A program made the translations under genes and the position numbers. Below the pieces are notes generated by a model, which saw nothing but the letters and a program-made list of their open reading frames with translations, made no database searches and was not told the DNA's origin. Source: Agarophyton chilense (lineage: Eukaryota; Rhodophyta; Florideophyceae; Gracilariales; Gracilariaceae). From it: a DNA stretch of 64,000 bases. Shown here in pieces: positions 45,761 to 57,300 of this stretch (positions are counted from its first letter, which is position 1; the number at the start of each line of letters is the position of its first letter). The stretch covers positions 434,001-498,000 of the forward strand of contig JARGXX010000034.1 of NCBI GenBank assembly GCA_030374765.1, read 5' to 3'.

Positions 45761-47116
45761 GAGAGTTTAAGACCGTTCGGGTGGTCGCTTTCCGCCCGAT
45801 ACGGAGGGCAAGGCGAGTCGGGATTTTTAATGTAGTCTAGTTTCTAGTCTAACTTAGTAGTCGTCAAAGCCGTTTGTAAAGCTGTTACGTAGCTTACAAT
45901 CTGAAAAATCCTTGTATTAAAACAATTCTTTTTTAGCGTAAATCTTAGTGAAAGGTCTCTCGTCACTCTCGCTCCGATAAATCCAAGATCGTTGCGCGTT
46001 GCTTTCCATTCAGCTGTATACTTGGTGCTGTAACAGAGATGATATTTAGCTTTGAATGAACTAGTCGACCTCTCACTCGTTGCAAAACTTCCCAAACTTT
46101 TCACGTCATCCCCTGGATTCAATAGAACGTAGACGTATCTGACTCTGCGTCACGATTCGCTTGGTCCTACAAAACAACTTTTTGCATCGGTAGAGCATTA
46201 TGAACTCACTGCGTTTGCCAAAGTGTTGAACATCTTAACGAACCAAATCCGAAGAAGTGTTGTTTGCACGGGCTGCACAGAAGCGAAGTGTAACGTAATT
46301 AGTGTAACGTAGCTCGTCTAGCTGTTCGACTACTCGTTAAAGACCATAAGAGTGCGCAACGTAGATATTTTTACTTATGCCAGCAATTCTAGACGACGTA
46401 TGGAGCGCAACTGTGCCACCCACGAAGTTTTAGGTAGCAATCTAGGTTTTCAAATAATATGTTGACCAAACGCAGTCTTGTGGAACCCAACCCACGCTGT
46501 TGAATTCAACGCTCCCCGAACTGCGGGAGCTACACAATAAAAGCCCCGCTCTTCTGAGAAGCCCTGGAAAAGAGAGATGCAGCTTGGGAAGCAGCCTGCC
46601 AAGGAATTTTCGTGCCTGTTCTTTGCGCCTTTCTCAACAGCACGCGTAGGCTCTCGTGCGCCGTAGCGTTTGCGAGCAACAGAGACAACTGTTAGAACAC
46701 AAAACCAGATGACAGTTTAAACCGAACCACCGTCTGGAGTACAGTAGTTCGGTGTGGCATAACAGCTCCTGCGGTTTCTATAAACGTCTAGCCTACAGAC
46801 TACTACCAAAGTAAAAGGATAACCAGCTTACCTCCCGACTCGGGCGGGCAGGCGTCGACCACCCGGATTCTGTTCCTCTCTTTCGAAATCTTCCTCCCCT
46901 CCGATCCGCTCATCTGTGCATTTGTGCGCATACACGTATGCTTTATGGCGCAAAGCCTCTCTTTTATCGTAGTGCAACATAAATCATGTTCATAAATATG
47001 GAAAGTCATCTAGATATTTAAAGGATGGTACGCAAAAGTTGATCTCGTAGGGACTAACATTTTTCAGACAGGCATTTGCATTTCCTTTCTGCCCCGTTTT
47101 CCCATCAGGCACAAAT

Positions 47117-47785
47117 TTAAGCTTGAAGAGTGAATCTGGTGTGGTGCTGAGCGCTGACAATCTCAACAGTTCCAACTTCTGTCGCAGCGCAGCCAGATTG
47201 GGTCGCAGGGCTGACGGTTGAGGACAATAGGGCGCCAGGGACAGCTGCGCCATCAGACTTCCTTCTCAAAGAGGCCTTGAGAGTCACATTTCCTTCGTCT
47301 TCACTTCCATGCCATCCGGCGAGAGCAGCGACAGCAGTGGATCCAGACCACTTACCATCGGCAAGAGCACCGGCAATGTCCACGACGACAGTTTCCTTAC
47401 CTCCATAGCTTGTGTCATCTCCACCGAAGTCAAGATAGGCAGTATCCGGGCTACAAGAAAATCCAACATTTCCAGTCAGGAACCGGGTGCTCGTATCCAG
47501 ATCGGACTGGCTCTCACTCCATGAGTACTCCAAGACGAGTTCAACCAGCGGCAGATGAACGTTGGGGATCATGAACGAATCTTCGGGCAGCTCACAGGCA
47601 AATCCATTCTGGGGGACTGAGCATGAGGAGACGGCGCAGACGGCGCGAGTGACGGGGTTGTTGCATTCACGCACGGATGTGGCACGGTTGGGGTTGCATC
47701 GATTGGGGCATATGTCAACAGTGTTTTGCGCCATGGCCCAAGCGGCCAAAGACAAGAGAACGGTGGAAGCGAAGAAAGATTTCAT
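47117..47785 (-). CDS. Secreted cysteine-rich protein, copy 3 (right arm)
   Basis: Mirror copy of 37578-38246, identical 222-residue product with signal peptide and eight mature cysteines. The TATA box TATATAAG at 47880-47887 (minus) lies about 95 bp upstream. The sequence upstream of it, near 48031 and 48060, holds two of the few differences between the arms. Confidence 0.88.
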   Translation of the reverse strand: MKSFFASTVLLSLAAWAMAQNTVDICPNRCNPNRATSVRECNNPVTRAVCAVSSCSVPQNGFACELPEDSFMIPNVHLPLVELVLEYSWSESQSDLDTSTRFLTGNVGFSCSPDTAYLDFGGDDTSYGGKETVVVDIAGALADGKWSGSTAVAALAGWHGSEDEGNVTLKASLRRKSDGAAVPGALLSSTVSPATQSGCAATEVGTVEIVSAQHHTRFTLQA

Positions 47786-49335
47786 TGTGAGTGCTCGAAG
47801 AACTGGGTGTTTTGGGGAACGATTTGGCGACTTGGGTGATGGGATAACATGAGAAGCTGTATTTCACTGTGACGGGGCTCTTATATACCGTTTCTGTTCG
47901 GGTAATGGGTCCCACATGAAGGATACTGTTTCTCAGATCCATGATACTAAAAACAGAGTTGGAGGAAGCGAAGCATTCCGGAGCACGACAACAAATGTGG
48001 TTGCGTTGGAGAGCCAAGGGGGCAGCAATGAGAAGCGGGTATGTAGGAACGCATTAAATGGTCTTTCATAACAGTGACGATGCTTGGTTGGGTTTTGTTG
48101 GGTCAATTTGAACTCTACCTGATCTCTGGTCAACCCGGCACCCTTACTACCCGTACTGACGAACGATCGTTCCGGACATTCATATTTATTTCTTCATTGG
48201 CCTATCTTTGGGATAACTGAAAAGTTAAAACAAAACTTTTGTGGGACGTGTGCTCTTTGATGTCTCAAGCCCGTATCTTTTTGACATTGTAACGTTGTAT
48301 TCCTACTGTACTTCGCAGCTCGGACTTTTAATAGAACACTGCGTTATAAAAGCAGAGCAAACCACCTGTTTTGCACTCAAGACAAATATCGACCACTGTC
48401 CACATCACCTTGTGCGTTGCAATGTACATAGATTGTCTTTCATGTAACCAGAGCAAGCTGTTGGAGATATGAAGTGTGCGCCACACACTTTGGGCATTGT
48501 CGGTAGTACAACGAAGGATCCCCACTATGGAACAACACTAATGCTCGTCGTATCTATTGAAAAGCACTCGAAACATTTTTCACGCACAAGCCAGTATCAG
48601 CAACATCCAACGCAGTCCTCGCCAGATATCCTGGTGGGCAACGTTTTCACCAGTACGGATGTCTTTGTGTATGCCGGGCAATCAGCAGCTCGTTTACGTC
48701 CCAGCAGTACTTTCCGAGCACCTCCTCTTGTGTACTGGTTACTATTTTTACGGTTTCACCAAGCAGATCTTTGTGCTCTGCTGGCACCGGCAGGACTACA
48801 GAGAGCTTCTGCTCGGCGCTTTATGATGTAGCACCAGATCTTCCAGCATCAAGAACAGGCGATGGCCTTTAGCGGGGAAGAGTTGGGGCAGAAAAGACCC
48901 GACGAGTGACTTGAGTTCGAGGCGCGGATACACTCTTTACAAATGCGGCATCGGTAGATGTCCAGCGGTGTCGACTATTATCAGTAGCGCGGCGGGGTTG
49001 CCCTTTCACCTACAAATAATTTATTTAATGCGCTACCTATTACACTGTTTTCCCCGACTGTTGATACAAGAACCGGCTCAGTTGTTTCTTGTTGTCGTGA
49101 GGGTAGTGCCAGTAAGTGTATGATGATAGGAAGGCTTCATCTCAAGGAGAAGTACCCGGAGCCCAAACCCTACGTGTGTAGCGGCCTCTGTGACAATAAG
49201 CGCGTCTTACTATTGGTGTAAAACTTTACGGCCGCCCTGATGATGAAAGGGAGGATAGGACTGCAAGGCTTCTCCTAGAATGCTTTACCCTGTCTTAATG
49301 GGAAAGGACAGGCAGACCTTTTAAGCAGTTCGTCG

Positions 49336-49769
49336 CTTTGGTGGCAACTTAATCGTTTGGGAAATACGCTATTGCAAGGAGAAGTTTGTAGAACAATCTA
49401 CCGCCCCCCGCTTGGAAAGAAACAAGGACGCAACAGATAAATGGCTAACATTCACACCACTCGAGGCATGATTCATGCGCCAAGTTCTGCACACCGACTC
49501 ACAGCACCACTTTGCAACCACGGCACAGGCGAAAATCGCTTTGACTAGCCCATGCACTTCTGTAATTTGCGGCCTAGGCGATCCCCATCATCTGGCCGCT
49601 AGCAAGATGATCCTAGAAAGAAGAACATGGATAAAAGAACCGCAAAGTCGTTTACTGATCAGGTCTACCTAACCCTAAGCGGCAAGCAGCGGATGATACT
49701 GAACCACTCCGTCAATTCGCCAAATTGAAAGCCTTCTTCGACAACGAGAGTGATTTAGAAATCCCACGT
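49336..49769. other. Unique flank right of the inverted duplication
   Basis: Two short frames (49369-49557 minus, 49475-49672 plus) without known domains. No gene recognised. Confidence 0.5.
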
Positions 49770-49795
49770 CCCCCCCCCCCCCCCCCCCCCCCCCC
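49770..49795. repeat. Poly-C tract, 26 bases
   Basis: Uninterrupted run of 26 C on the plus strand between the inverted duplication and chromovirus E; an artefact of assembly is possible. Confidence 0.95.
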
Positions 49796-50227
49796 GGCAC
49801 GGTAGAAGGTGAGGCGACGGCCTCGCCCAAGGGCTCCAAGGAGGTGCCCCCTCACGTACGTAATTACACCACCTCCAGGCTGGAAAACGCTTGCGGAAGC
49901 CCCCAAATATGCCAGTGCTGTCAGAGTAACTCCTCCGACTCTTATTAGAGTGGACCCTGCTATCTTCTCAACGGCATGAAAACCCATAGACAAGGGCGTG
50001 CTGGCGCTACCACCTACGTCACCGATAGGCCCCCGGCTCTTACTAAACGTTAATTCACTTTTAATACTTTTGAGGCTAGCTCTCTTCTTTGGTTGAACGT
50101 TCTACCGGTCCTACCCTTATATACTCGTAGAGCTAGTATTTGAATGTTTGAACCTGGTTCGAACATTCTCTCGTGGGTATTTGTTCAATACAAATACGAA
50201 AGGTTGCCATGATATAGTTCTATTACA
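49796..50227 (-). repeat. Probable 3' LTR of chromovirus E (outer end unknown)
   Basis: The inner end is TGTAATAGAAC on the element strand, directly after the purine-rich AAGAGAGGG. A TATA box (GTATATAAGGG, element strand) lies at about 50115-50126, as expected for an LTR promoter. The 5' LTR is outside the window, so the left end given here is only a limit. Confidence 0.5.
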
Positions 50228-50228
50228 T

Positions 50229-51500
50229 TCACCCTCTCTTAGAACTTGACGACCGCGGCAAATTTTCAAAGTCTTTGATGAGCTCGGCACAATTTGCCAA
50301 CTCGTTCTTGTTCACCCAGATTGCCTCCTCTTGTGCATTACCTTCGAACTGTACCAAATACTGTCTTCTGCGATTGAATTTTCCAGTGTCCAAGATAGGA
50401 ATCACTTCTTGTTCCACTGTACCTTTCGCATCAATAACTATAGATAGTGACTCGGTATTACCCTCTAGTCGTTTAAACATCCGTAATCGAGATACATGAA
50501 AAATATTATGTGCTTTCTTCATTGCGGGTGGTAGTTCAATCTTGTAGGTGACCGGTCCCATGACTTGCTTTACCGAAAACGGTCCCATAAACTTTGGTTG
50601 CCATTTCCTTGCAAGTCCAACTTGCGTGAACGCATTTGTGCTCTCGGTCTTGAGCAACACCAAATCTCTTACCTCAAACTCCACATGGTTCCGTTTCTGA
50701 TTTGCATAAAAAGTTGGACGTGCAATAGCGATGGTCAAATTATTCTTGGCCAACGTACAAAAAGCTTGTCGTCTTTCCAAATAGTTCACGGCCGCTGGAA
50801 AGATAGTATCTGTTCTCGAAAACTTTCTTGAGAGTTCTGACTCTGGTACCCGTCCTATGTCTACTTCGAACTGCGTTACCCCTGTACTCTTGTTTGGTGC
50901 TGAGTTGTAAAAAAATTCCAGTTCAGTCAACATAGAGTCCCACTGTTCGGGATTCTTCTGTACCCTACCTCGGATCATTTCTGAGAGAGTCCTGACCATG
51001 TTTTCGGACTGACCATCTGTTTGGGGATGTCCCTTTGTAGCCATATTGAGATCGACACTCAACATCTTCGTGATGTCTTTGCAGTAATGTGACTTGAATA
51101 GTTTGTCCCTATCCAAGATGATGGTCTTCGGACCTCCTTGTTTAGAAAAAACGTGATCAAACCACAATTGTACAACATCCATTGAATTTAGAGTCTTCTT
51201 TGTAGGTATAAATATTGCTCTCTTTGAAAGTTTCTCGACTACAACCAGCACTGAGTCGTTCCCTGTGCGAGACATCGGAAATTCTGAAAGAAAATCCATT
51301 GAGATGACATCCTAACTTGCTTCTGGAACTTGATGTGGCTGGAGGTTTCCATTCTGTAGTGTTCTTGACTCTTTCTTGAACTGGCACGCTTCACAATGTC
51401 TGACAAACTCCTGAATGTCTCCGAACATGCGCTTCCAGAAAACAATGTTATGAGCAAAGCAAATATGTCTTTTCCCACCCGAAATGTCCAAGTAGATGGA
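50229..51500 (-). pseudogene. Integrase and chromodomain of chromovirus E (left half)
   Basis: From 51500 the frame gives the end of the integrase zinc finger (FVRHCEACQFKK). The piece 51299-50229 (356 codons) has the core (MDFLSEFPMS, ILDRDKLF, DGQSENMVRTL) and then a chromodomain-like tail (RRQYLVQFEGNAQEEAIWV). A TAG-type stop near 51312 separates the two. The stop codon TGA at 50229-50231 lies inside the purine-rich tract, one base from the 3' LTR. It belongs to a lineage different from A-C; no convergent accessory ORF is present. The upstream half is interrupted by element C. Confidence 0.88.
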
Positions 51501-51502
51501 AA

Positions 51503-52169
51503 TGTAGTATCCGCTCTAACGGAGAGAGAAGACACCTGCGACAGCGTTCGGACTGCCGATGGGTCGCTTGCGGCGAAGTTAAAGCGGTGGTAGAGCTACA
51601 ACACCAGCGAGCTGGAAGTGGGGTGTAAGGCCACTACTCGCCAGCGAGGGTGAACAGTGCAACTGTAAAATGTTGATGGAACGTAGGTACGAGACGGCTC
51701 GTGAAGTGGTTGGGGGCTGACTATCTATTATGGCTCTTCCGGATCTCCAGTTAAGGAATCCTAAGCGAGGAACAGAATAGTCATGATGCCCATGTTGTCT
51801 CCTTTACTTGGAGTCGGTGCTCACCTCTGGTGCACTATATACTGTGTGCCAGGGTGAGTGCCCAAATAAATATATAAATAATACACAGTGGTCAGCCACT
51901 TAGCCAAACCACAGTATGGGTATGGTCCCTAATGGACGTCTAGCTACAAAGGGTAGTAAAACCAGCCACGTGGATCGCCACTACATGCGCCGTTGCAAGC
52001 CAATCCACTCGTGATGCCACGTGTTCCACTAATGTACCCTGCCTCCTGGCATTCTACGCGGTGTGCCGTTTCATATCACAAGTTTGATGACATCACTCAC
52101 TTATGAGTTCCAACCGCGATTTCGCGAAAAATCATCCTATCGGATTCCCCGACATAGTAGAATACTACA
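51503..52169 (-). repeat. 3' LTR of chromovirus C
   Basis: 667 bp, TGTAGTATCC to GAATACTACA. On its inner side follows TACCCCCCTCG, the complement of a short G-rich polypurine tract. Confidence 0.93.
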
Positions 52170-52193
52170 TACCCCCCTCGTTAAGCGCAAACC

Positions 52194-54020
52194 ATGGGGG
52201 ACGCAAGAAGCGTTTATACGCAGTCGGACCGGTGTTCCGGGTACTCATCGTCATCACGAATTCCTCGCCGCACGACCAACTCCTACAGTTCTCAACAGCA
52301 TTCTGTTCCTCACCGCTCTTCAGCTCGATCTTTCCCGATGGATCCGAACGCCGGGTACAACCCGTTTCAGCCCTCCTCTGAGGATGTGCCTTCTGGGGCT
52401 CCGTCAAACACTGCTGGTTCTGCGTCGCAGCCTACTGCTCAACTCGGTCCATACCGTTCGTTCCCCACCCCGTACACCGGATTCCGGTCGGTACCGTTAC
52501 CTCAGCCAACCGTGGCTCGGATGCCGAACGCGGCTTACGTCGCCTCTGCGGGTGTGATTCGAGCTCCTTCTCGTCGTGCTCAGCGGAGCTACCCGCACCG
52601 TGCGGAATTCTATGGACGAGATCCTCTCGACAACGTTGAACTTTTCGCGCAAGCGCCCTGGTTTGATACAGTTGCTATCCGCGATGACGCGTTGATACAA
52701 CAGTATGTACACGGTGGGTACTTCCCTGACGGTATTCCGGAACACCCGATTCATAGCGACGACTGGGCGAGCCATATTGCTTTGCCAGACAACGCGATTG
52801 CGCGATATTCAACGGAAACCTTATCCGAAGCCCGTACGCGGTTCACCAAGCTGATTTACCAGCGTCTTCACGGATTCATCAGTACGGTTCTCCTCCCGCA
52901 GGACTGGGAACTGGATACCTGGAAAGCCCGTACTGACGGTGAAGGTTACTCGTATATCGAGACACTCGTTGAAGTCGATGTTAGCGGTTGGCGCGGTGTG
53001 CGCGGTGGGCGTGATCCAGCTCTCTGCTTTCAGCAACCTCTTCTCCGTGCGGAGTTTCGCTTCCTTCGAAAGAGTGACATTCCCTATTGGGATTATCCCC
53101 GTTGGGAACGTCGTACTCGATCACGTTTGGGCTATTTGGTGCCGTATCACATGATCGAGATTGACTGCATCCGGCGGAACGCGCGCTTCGGGCCCTACGT
53201 CGGTATTCCGGAGCATTCGGTGGCGATGGAGAGTCCTCGTGGTTGCCCTGTGGAGCTCCCACCGGCGATCTCCTACATCGGGTCCGCGTTGGTTAACGAC
53301 CCGTTCTCGGGATATTGGACGGTGGTTTATACCGAGTTTATCGCCAAGATGGCCGTGTTCTTCCTGTGGGATGCTTATGATACCTTTAGAGTTTGGTACA
53401 TGTCGCCCACAGGGCGAAAGTATGCGAGAGAATTCGATCTTTCCCTTGTCCTGGGATCCTGTGCGAACCATGCCGACTTCCTCCATCTTGTGGATGTAAT
53501 CGACGGTGTCGACTGGTCTGGAGTGCCAGCTGATCAATCCGCTCGCGGAACCCGTGCAAGACACTACGACCATTCTCCTGGACGAGCAGCAAGTGCTGGA
53601 GATTTCGTTTGGTACGACCCCTGGACGCGCCAGTTGATCACCTCCGAGCAGGCTCGCTTTCTTCGGGAGAACCCGCGTGACATGCCACCGAACCAGCTTA
53701 CTGGATACGTGTACGATGCTACTCCATCCGAGAACGGAGAGGAACCATGTGAGGAAGCGCCGGGAGCTGAGGCTGAACTCGGTTACGAGGACGAGCAAGA
53801 GCTGGCAGGCGTATCGACTTCCGTCGATCAATCCGCAGCGGCGGGAGTAGCTCAAGAGTACTCTCATGGGTTTACCCAACAACCAAGTGCAGTGCCGGTC
53901 GAAGATCCAGGCTTGGATCCGCTGAGGCAGTTCTTCTTAGATGCGGGCTTTCCCGTGGACCAAGTTGAGGGTGATCGCGCACAACTTCTTGCGAACCTGT
54001 GTGCTCGCACGTCTCTTTGA
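52194..54020 (+). CDS. Convergent accessory ORF of chromovirus C (intact)
   Basis: 608 codons, uninterrupted, on the strand opposite to gag-pol. It starts 25 bp inside the 3' LTR at accATGg; a second in-frame ATG (MDPNAGYNPF) is codon 49 and may be the true start. Residues 1-110 are Ser/Pro-rich and probably disordered. The conserved core runs from about 110 to 520: NAAYVASAGVIRAP, FAQAPWF and RDDALIQQY, LIYQRLHGF, EFRFLRKSDIPYWDYPRWER, SRLGYLVPY, ELPPAISYIGS, DPFSGYW, FLWDAYDTFRVWY, DHSPGR, AGDFVWYDPW, LTGYVYD. An acidic Glu-rich stretch follows. Aromatic residues are frequent. No signal peptide, membrane helix, nuclease or protease motif was recognised. Relatives are at 7.2-8.7, 22.4-24.2 and 17.2-18.1 kb. 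It ends 336 bp before the pol stop. Expression would need an antisense promoter in the LTR. An env-like role is not supported; function unknown. Confidence 0.88.
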   Translation: MGDARSVYTQSDRCSGYSSSSRIPRRTTNSYSSQQHSVPHRSSARSFPMDPNAGYNPFQPSSEDVPSGAPSNTAGSASQPTAQLGPYRSFPTPYTGFRSVPLPQPTVARMPNAAYVASAGVIRAPSRRAQRSYPHRAEFYGRDPLDNVELFAQAPWFDTVAIRDDALIQQYVHGGYFPDGIPEHPIHSDDWASHIALPDNAIARYSTETLSEARTRFTKLIYQRLHGFISTVLLPQDWELDTWKARTDGEGYSYIETLVEVDVSGWRGVRGGRDPALCFQQPLLRAEFRFLRKSDIPYWDYPRWERRTRSRLGYLVPYHMIEIDCIRRNARFGPYVGIPEHSVAMESPRGCPVELPPAISYIGSALVNDPFSGYWTVVYTEFIAKMAVFFLWDAYDTFRVWYMSPTGRKYAREFDLSLVLGSCANHADFLHLVDVIDGVDWSGVPADQSARGTRARHYDHSPGRAASAGDFVWYDPWTRQLITSEQARFLRENPRDMPPNQLTGYVYDATPSENGEEPCEEAPGAEAELGYEDEQELAGVSTSVDQSAAAGVAQEYSHGFTQQPSAVPVEDPGLDPLRQFFLDAGFPVDQVEGDRAQLLANLCARTSL

Positions 54021-54099
54021 TAATCCTAGAAAAGACTCCTAGTCAACACACTTGCCGTGATATCTTGATGCCAATAAAACTCAGATGACTTCGTGTCTT

Positions 54100-54250
54100 C
54101 AGATTCCCTTCTTATCTTCTAGTCTTCATCTCTTCTCGCTTCTCGAGTTCTTCAATCATCTTTTCTCGCTTCTCGAGTTCTTCAATCCTTCTTTTCTCGC
54201 TTCTCGAGTTCTTCAATCCTTCTTCTCTCGCTTCTCGAGTTCTTCCTAGG
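54100..54250. repeat. Pyrimidine-rich minisatellite between accessory ORF and pol (C)
   Basis: About four copies of a roughly 30-bp unit around TTCTCGCTTCTCGAGTTCTT between 54132 and 54246, purine-rich on the element strand. Equivalent tracts in A and B lack the regular repeats. Confidence 0.8.
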
Positions 54251-54355
54251 TGATGATCAGTAAATGTCCTGTGCTTGCGTGTTTTCAATTTTCTTCCATA
54301 TGATTTCTTGTATTCTTCTTGCCTTTCGAGTTTTTACTATTTTGGTAGCCCATAC

Positions 54356-57300
54356 TTAGAAATGGGATGTGCCCATGAGCCGTACTATCGAGGAGTCGAT
54401 CTCCCTGGGGAGTGGTAATCGCATGCGTCGATGATATCGCACGAGTTGCGAACGGGGGATATGAGCTATAGGTTCCCACGTATCCGCTTCCGGAGGAAAA
54501 CCGTACCAACGGACTCGATACAGTAATTTTCTGGTATCTTCATGCTCGTCATGTTCACATATGCGATCCACAACATATTCCTGGGCGTTTCCCAATGCTT
54601 TCGCTGTTGGCGCGAGACTCCTGTTAACAGGTTTGAAATGCCTTAGGGCTGACCCAAGCATCTCTGTGTTAGCAGTCTCCGCGTCTCTAAGCGTTCGCTC
54701 GTCGACTAACTGTCGTTCTGCCCGCAGGGGCAGTGTACTCATTCCTTGAGAACCTTTCTCAGATAAAGAGCAATCCTGTTTTCCAGGTTCCATAGAAGCG
54801 TACTTCTTGCTACTTCTCAATTCCATTCGTGGATGAACTTCCTTCGGTTTATCCGATTCTGACCGCTGTTGGGTGGACGATGGTGCTTGCAACACGACAG
54901 GAGGTGATAATTCTTCTTCTTCCTGCCCACGAGGGATGGGAGCCGATATCGGCGGAACAGCGAGTGGCGCTTCACCTGACGGTTCAGCCTGAAGCGGCAA
55001 CAGCGCGTTTTCGCGTGCACTCGTTTCCAAGTCTTTGGGGCCAAATTCCAAAACATCTTTCCTGCTTTCAGGTTCCATTTCTGTACTTACGGGTGTGTGC
55101 GTGCCACGGGGCATATTCCGATATTTCGGAAGCTGTCCGTGATTGGCGTACGCAACCGCCGGCGGTGGCAGATCAGCAGCTTTCTCCTCCGCTCGAGCCA
55201 TTGGTGGCGGTTCACTCTCCTCAGAATCACTTGGGCTTTTGCCTTGACGTTCCGTCGCAATTGCCTCCTTAGTTCTACCAGATACCTGGACTTCCACTTG
55301 AGGGTCAGGTGCGAATTCAACGCGATCGCGCGATACACGTTCGACGTCCTCACCTATCTTGATGACCACTGTTTCTTCATCAAGGTCCACAACTTTGAAG
55401 GGTCCAGCCGCTATCGGCAACAACTTATGACGAGATTCTTCCTGTTTGTCCGGTCTTTCAACTCGCACGAAGACGTGACCTCCTACTCGAATTGCCGGAT
55501 TTCCTCTTCGCCTTCTGACGTCATAGTTTCGCTTATAGCGAGCTTGCGTTTTCGATAACTCTTTAGCGGCTTCTTCCGCTCTGGCCTTCAGGTCATTCCT
55601 CCATTTCAGATGGTACTTAGCCGGGATCGGCGCGTCCAATTCTGTCTCGTCGTCGAGCGCAACCGGTAAAGCCGGAGGGTTACGTGAGAGCACGAGGTCG
55701 AACGGTGCCGTCTTTGTAGAGGTATGCATTTGCGTATTGTACGCGTAGCACAGAGTATCAGTAAACATGTCCCATTCTTTAGGGTGGTCCGCGATGTAGT
55801 GTCGTAATGCTGCTATCAGCGTGCGGTTGAAACGCTCCACCTGACCGTTGCATGGCGGATGATAGGTCATCGTAAACAAGTTTCGAACGCCCATAATGCG
55901 GCAAACATTCTGAAAGAACTTCGCAACGAATTGCTTCCCATTATCTGATAACAGAACTTCTGGTGGTCCGTATATAAATACCCAGTGTTTGATAAACGCA
56001 TGTGCGATTACGGTTGCGGTTATCCGCTTCAGCGGCACAGTCCGCACTAGCTTCGAGAAGCGGTCGGTGATTACCAATAGGTAGCGATCACCTCGCCTTG
56101 AGCGAATCAATTCCCCTAGGATGTCGATACTGACGTATTGTAAAGGCGCTTTCGCCTGGAATAACTTCATCGGTTTCCGCTTCCTGTAAAGCTTCACGCG
56201 ATTCTTCGCACATGTTGTGCACAACCTCACTGTAGCATGGCATTCCATTGCCAAAGTAGGCCAGTAAAATCTCTTCTTGGACGCATGAACAACTTCGTTC
56301 CTCCTGGATGACCAGACAGCCTGCTGTAGTGTGTCAGATGCAGTACTCGACTCTTCAAGACCTGTGGAATCACGATTTGATCATGCTTTTCCACATGTCT
56401 TAACAGTATTCCTCGTGAATCGAGTGAAAAGGGGAGCTCCTCCCCCCCGTTACGACGAGAGCGTATCGACGCACAAAACGTATCGGCGTGTTGCTCATTG
56501 AGGAGCTCAGTGCACGAGATTCGCTCGAGTTGAACTTAAGGGTCAGTGTCTGCTAATGCAAGAAACGGGTCTGCATCCGAATAATCATCAAGGGTCTCTT
56601 GTTCCTCTTCTTCAAAAGATAGTGAATGGGTCTCCATGTAGAAGCAAGGTATCTCTTCATCGATTTCGCCTTGGGTTTCGCCCAGTGTTTTGAGTCGCGA
56701 TAGCGCGTCAGCTTGGACATTGGCCAATCCCTTCTTATACTTCACTTCGAAATCGAATTCAGAAAGGCGTAAGCGCCATCGTGTGAGACGACCAGACGGG
56801 TCTGTAATGGACAGTAACCATCGTAGAGACGAATGATCCGTGTTGATGGTAAAACGTTCTCCTTGGAGATACGGTCGCAATGTGGTTAGAACCCAAACGA
56901 CTGCAAGGCATTCCTTTTCTGAAACTGAATACTTCTTCTCAGCTGCGTTCAGCGATCTTGACCAGTAACCGATGGGTTTGCGTTCACCATCAGGGTGTGT
57001 TTGAAAAAGGGCACACCCTACTTGGTACTAGCTAGAGTCGGTATCCACTGAGTATGGCAGGTTGGGGATGGGCAGCACCAAGACTGGGGCTGTAATAATC
57101 TTTGTCTTCAGCGTGTCGAACGCTTCCACTTCAGCTTGTCTGAATTGTTCCAGCTGTACTGGTTGTCCTTTACGCAGCTTTGCGTTGAGCGGTGCCGCTA
57201 TATGCGAGTATCGCGGCACGAATCGTCGGTAGACGTTGCACAAGCTGAGGAAAGAACGCAATTGCTTCTGTGTCGACGGAGGTTGTACTTCGCGGAGAGC

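Larger units (their letters stand above)
43492..49335 (-). repeat. Right arm of 5.84-kb inverted duplication
   Basis: Reverse complement of 36030-41871. The inner end is marked by TGCCTGCAA at 43492 and the outer end by the match to GACGAACTGCTTAA at 49321-49335. Confidence 0.95.

Noticed and set aside
47309-47852. Plus-strand frames opposite the right-arm secreted-protein gene
   Set aside because: They are complements of the secreted-protein gene, and the signal peptide, cysteines and TATA box support the other strand.
52194-54020. Antisense ORF as an envelope (env) gene
   Set aside because: No signal peptide, no transmembrane helix, and the orientation is opposite to that of a retroviral env.
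54132-54246. CRISPR-like array
   Set aside because: The 30-bp units are contiguous without unique spacers; it is a pyrimidine-rich minisatellite in a retrotransposon.
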